Positions 62,077 through 64,000 of a stretch of 64,000 nt of DNA are shown piece after piece (positions within the stretch are counted from its first letter, which is position 1; every line of letters starts with the position of its first letter). The DNA comes from Paenibacillus farraposensis (GTDB taxonomy: Bacteria > Bacillota > Bacilli > Paenibacillales > Paenibacillaceae). The stretch lies in the NCBI RefSeq assembly GCF_020736845.1, contig NZ_JAFFQR010000084.1, forward strand, positions 108,042 through 172,041. The letters are read 5' to 3'. The notes under the pieces are model-generated. The model was not told the DNA's origin and made no database searches. It saw only the letters and a list, made by a program, of their open reading frames with translations. Both the position numbers and the translations under genes were made by a program.

Positions 62077-63687
62077 ATGACGCAAAATCGGGTTGAGGCC
62101 GACATTATTGTGATTGGCGGAGGACTCGGTGGAACATCGGCAGCACTTGCGGCAGCGAAAGCCGGCATGAGAGTCATCATTACGGAGGAGACGGATTGGT
62201 TGGGAGGACAGTTGACTTCCCAGGCTGTTCCCCCGGATGAGCACAGATGGATTGAACAGTTTGGTTGCACAGCAACATACCGGGAGTTTCGTAATCGTGT
62301 ACGGGATTACTATCGTCAGAATTATCCGTTAACAGAAGAAGCTCATAATGACCCCATTCTCAATCCTGGCAACGGCTGGGTCAGTCGTCTCGCTCACGAA
62401 CCGCGAGTCGCTTTGCGGGTACTGGAAGATATGCTCGCTCCCTACCTGAATACGGGACGCGTTCGTGTATATTATCACACTGTGCCTATTGCTGCGCACA
62501 CGGATGGGGACAGTATTTCCTCCGTAACGGTCCGCACCTCCGATAGCCCTGATCATATGTGTGGGGTTAAAGTGCTGCACGGGACGTTTTATCTGGATGC
62601 GACAGAGTGTGGGGATCTTCTTCCGCTGGCGGGCGTGGAGTATACAAGCGGGGCGGAGTCGCGACATGCTACGGGTGAACCTCATGCGCTGGAGTGTGCT
62701 GATCCTTTGGATATGCAATCTATCACACATGTGGCTGCCGTGGACTATATTCCCCAAGGCAACTTCATTATAGAGCGGCCGCAGCAGTATGACTTTTGGA
62801 GGAATTACATCCCTTCCTTCTCGCGGTTCCCGATTTTAAGCTGGTTTGCTACCGATGCGGATGATACCAGCAAGCTAAAACAATTCACTTTATTTCCTAA
62901 CGATCAGGGGATTATATCCTTATGGGATTATCGTCGTATTGTAGATCCCTCTATATGGAGCAAGCCGCTAAATGATGGTGAGGTAACTCTTTTAAACTGG
63001 GCGCAAAATGATTATTATCTCGGTCCATTAATCGGTGTCACAGCACAGGAGCAGGCAAGACATCGGGAGGGAGCGCGTGAGCTGACCCGGTCATTAATCT
63101 ATTGGCTTCAGACGGAAGCACCCCGGTTAGATGGAGGGTTCGGCTTTCCAGGAATTCGGCCGCGGGGAGATTTTCTCGGCACCTCGGACGGACTGGCAAA
63201 AACGGCATATATTCGCGAGTCGCGCCGCATTCAGGCCAAGTACACCATATCTGAACTTGATGTAAGTCGTGAGCTTCGGGGCGTGGAGGGGCCTAAACGC
63301 TATGCAGACAGTGTAGGTGTGGGCAGCTATCATCTGGATCTCCATCCGACTACGGTATCCCAGAGGACCTTTTACATTCCAAACTATCCTTATGAAATTC
63401 CACTGGGCTCTCTTATACCGATAAGGGTGCGTAATCTGCTTCCTGCCTGTAAAAATATAGGGATGACCCAAATCGCAAATGGTTGCTACCGCCTGCACCC
63501 TACAGAATGGAACATAGGGGAATCAGCGGGGAGTCTGGCAGCTTACTGTGTCTCTAACAGCGTATACCCCAATGAAGTGAGGGAATCGGCAGAGCATCTG
63601 GGACGTTATCAAAACATGCTTCTTCGCCAGGGTGTGGAGCTGCATTGGCCGGTGGAGGTATTTAAGCCAGAGGGAATCACTAGCTAA
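62077..63687 (+). CDS. FAD-dependent oxidoreductase (FAD_oxidored family)
   Basis: 536 residues. The dinucleotide-binding fold is IIVIGGGLGGTSAALAAAKAG followed by VIITEETDWLGGQLTSQAVP, typical of the FAD_oxidored (PF12831) group. Later segments FYLDATECGDLLPLAGVEY and FPGIRPRGDFLGTSDGLAKT are family features whose roles are not established. Relatives are annotated as xanthan-lyase-like or simply FAD-dependent; the reaction is unknown. It is the last gene of the cluster and would act in the cytoplasm on a sugar or sugar-derived intermediate. AAAGGGG precedes the ATG at 62077. Confidence 0.88.
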   Translation: MTQNRVEADIIVIGGGLGGTSAALAAAKAGMRVIITEETDWLGGQLTSQAVPPDEHRWIEQFGCTATYREFRNRVRDYYRQNYPLTEEAHNDPILNPGNGWVSRLAHEPRVALRVLEDMLAPYLNTGRVRVYYHTVPIAAHTDGDSISSVTVRTSDSPDHMCGVKVLHGTFYLDATECGDLLPLAGVEYTSGAESRHATGEPHALECADPLDMQSITHVAAVDYIPQGNFIIERPQQYDFWRNYIPSFSRFPILSWFATDADDTSKLKQFTLFPNDQGIISLWDYRRIVDPSIWSKPLNDGEVTLLNWAQNDYYLGPLIGVTAQEQARHREGARELTRSLIYWLQTEAPRLDGGFGFPGIRPRGDFLGTSDGLAKTAYIRESRRIQAKYTISELDVSRELRGVEGPKRYADSVGVGSYHLDLHPTTVSQRTFYIPNYPYEIPLGSLIPIRVRNLLPACKNIGMTQIANGCYRLHPTEWNIGESAGSLAAYCVSNSVYPNEVRESAEHLGRYQNMLLRQGVELHWPVEVFKPEGITS

Positions 63688-63690
63688 TAC

Positions 63691-63709
63691 AAGGGGCCAA
63701 TAGCCCCTT
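63691..63709 (+). terminator. Short hairpin after the operon
   Basis: AAGGGGC and GCCCCTT are perfect seven-base arms around CAATA, directly after the stop. There is no T-run, so termination is uncertain. Confidence 0.45.
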
Positions 63710-63890
63710 GGCTGGACTTGAATGAATTATTAGAATAGAGGAAGAAAATCGGGCGATAATAAAAAAATAAAAAGAGGCTTGCTAAGTTACTTGGATTTAT
63801 GATATATTATTTTGGCTGACAACAAAACAGCATTTTCAAAAGTGAATAACTTGGGTGAAATGATCTTGATAAAAAAGAAAAAAATAACCC

Positions 63891-63919
63891 TTGCATTTCT
63901 GAAATAAACATGATATGAT
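63891..63919 (+). promoter_or_regulatory. rRNA-operon promoter
   Basis: TTGCAT (63891-63896) and TATGAT (63914-63919) with an ideal 17-base spacer. An A-rich stretch (GATAAAAAAGAAAAAAATA) lies upstream as an UP-like element. From 63710 to the promoter no gene is seen. Confidence 0.75.
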
Positions 63920-63957
63920 CTTATAGCTGTTGAAAAATGCAGCGAAAAAGAAAAGTT

Positions 63958-63985
63958 TGATCTTTGAAAACTGAACAACGAGTGA
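63958..63985 (+). promoter_or_regulatory. rRNA leader with boxA-like element
   Basis: TGATCTTTGAAAACTGAACA is the characteristic leader of Firmicutes rRNA operons, including the TCTTTGA boxA-like core used for antitermination. The 16S gene itself is not reached before the window ends. Confidence 0.75.
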
Positions 63986-64000
63986 GTACGGATTTTGTTC

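Overview
The window looks like chromosomal DNA of a Paenibacillus-type endospore former (Firmicutes). The reasons are a SqhC-like sesquarterpene cyclase, a gerA-type germinant-receptor operon, AGGAGG-type ribosome binding sites with frequent GTG/TTG starts, sigma-A promoters, a plausible cre, Rex and LacI operator set, an SLH-anchored subtilase, and a characteristic rRNA-operon leader at the right edge. The genus is inferred from gene content only. I see no tRNA, CRISPR array, intact insertion sequence or prophage.

Layout. 1-13.4 kb: the end of a sugar-binding lipoprotein gene, a class II terpene cyclase, an AraC remnant, a Gfo/Idh oxidoreductase, an alcohol dehydrogenase with a Rex-like operator over its -35, a sucrose locus (LacI regulator, four operators, GH32 hydrolase, PTS EIIBC), an AraC regulator and a divergent pyruvate kinase paralogue. 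13.4-19.5 kb: a small secreted protein and a minus-strand gerA operon (A, C, small D-like, broken B, intact B), then DUF805. 19.7-26.9 kb: a GH43 arabinanase with a cre site, a cold-shock gene with a long folded leader, a YdjO protein, a secreted repeat protein and a YtrA-like regulator/ABC operon. 26.9-38 kb is a decaying stretch: LysR, MFS, GH94, GDPD, GalU and GtrA remnants, and a shortened sulfatase, interspersed with intact genes (a stalk/SnoaL-like secreted protein, a LacI regulator, the GH51 arabinofuranosidase, a methyltransferase). 38-43.9 kb: GT2 and GT39 membrane glycosyltransferases and a divergent two-component system. 44-52.6 kb: a large subtilase with SLH domains, Mn pyrophosphatase, MarR, an ATP-dependent DNA ligase, a GNAT and a CtaM-like DUF420 protein.

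52.8-63.7 kb holds the most coherent and least described unit: a co-directional cluster with an ABC sugar importer (lipoprotein plus two permeases), a GH84 beta-N-acetylglucosaminidase, a DUF4127 protein, NanE-type ManNAc-6-P epimerase, an RpiR regulator, a ROK sugar kinase and an FAD-dependent oxidoreductase. Several neighbours overlap by a few bases. The likely role is uptake and breakdown of an N-acetylhexosamine-containing glycan. DUF4127 and the FAD enzyme are the unexplained parts. The window ends in an rRNA-operon promoter and leader; 16S itself lies beyond the edge.

GH43 and GH51 together suggest arabinan use: secreted arabinanase releases oligosaccharides and intracellular arabinofuranosidase finishes them. 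Start codons were often moved from the longest frame to the codon with the best ribosome binding site. Family assignments rest on motifs recognised by eye, not on searches.
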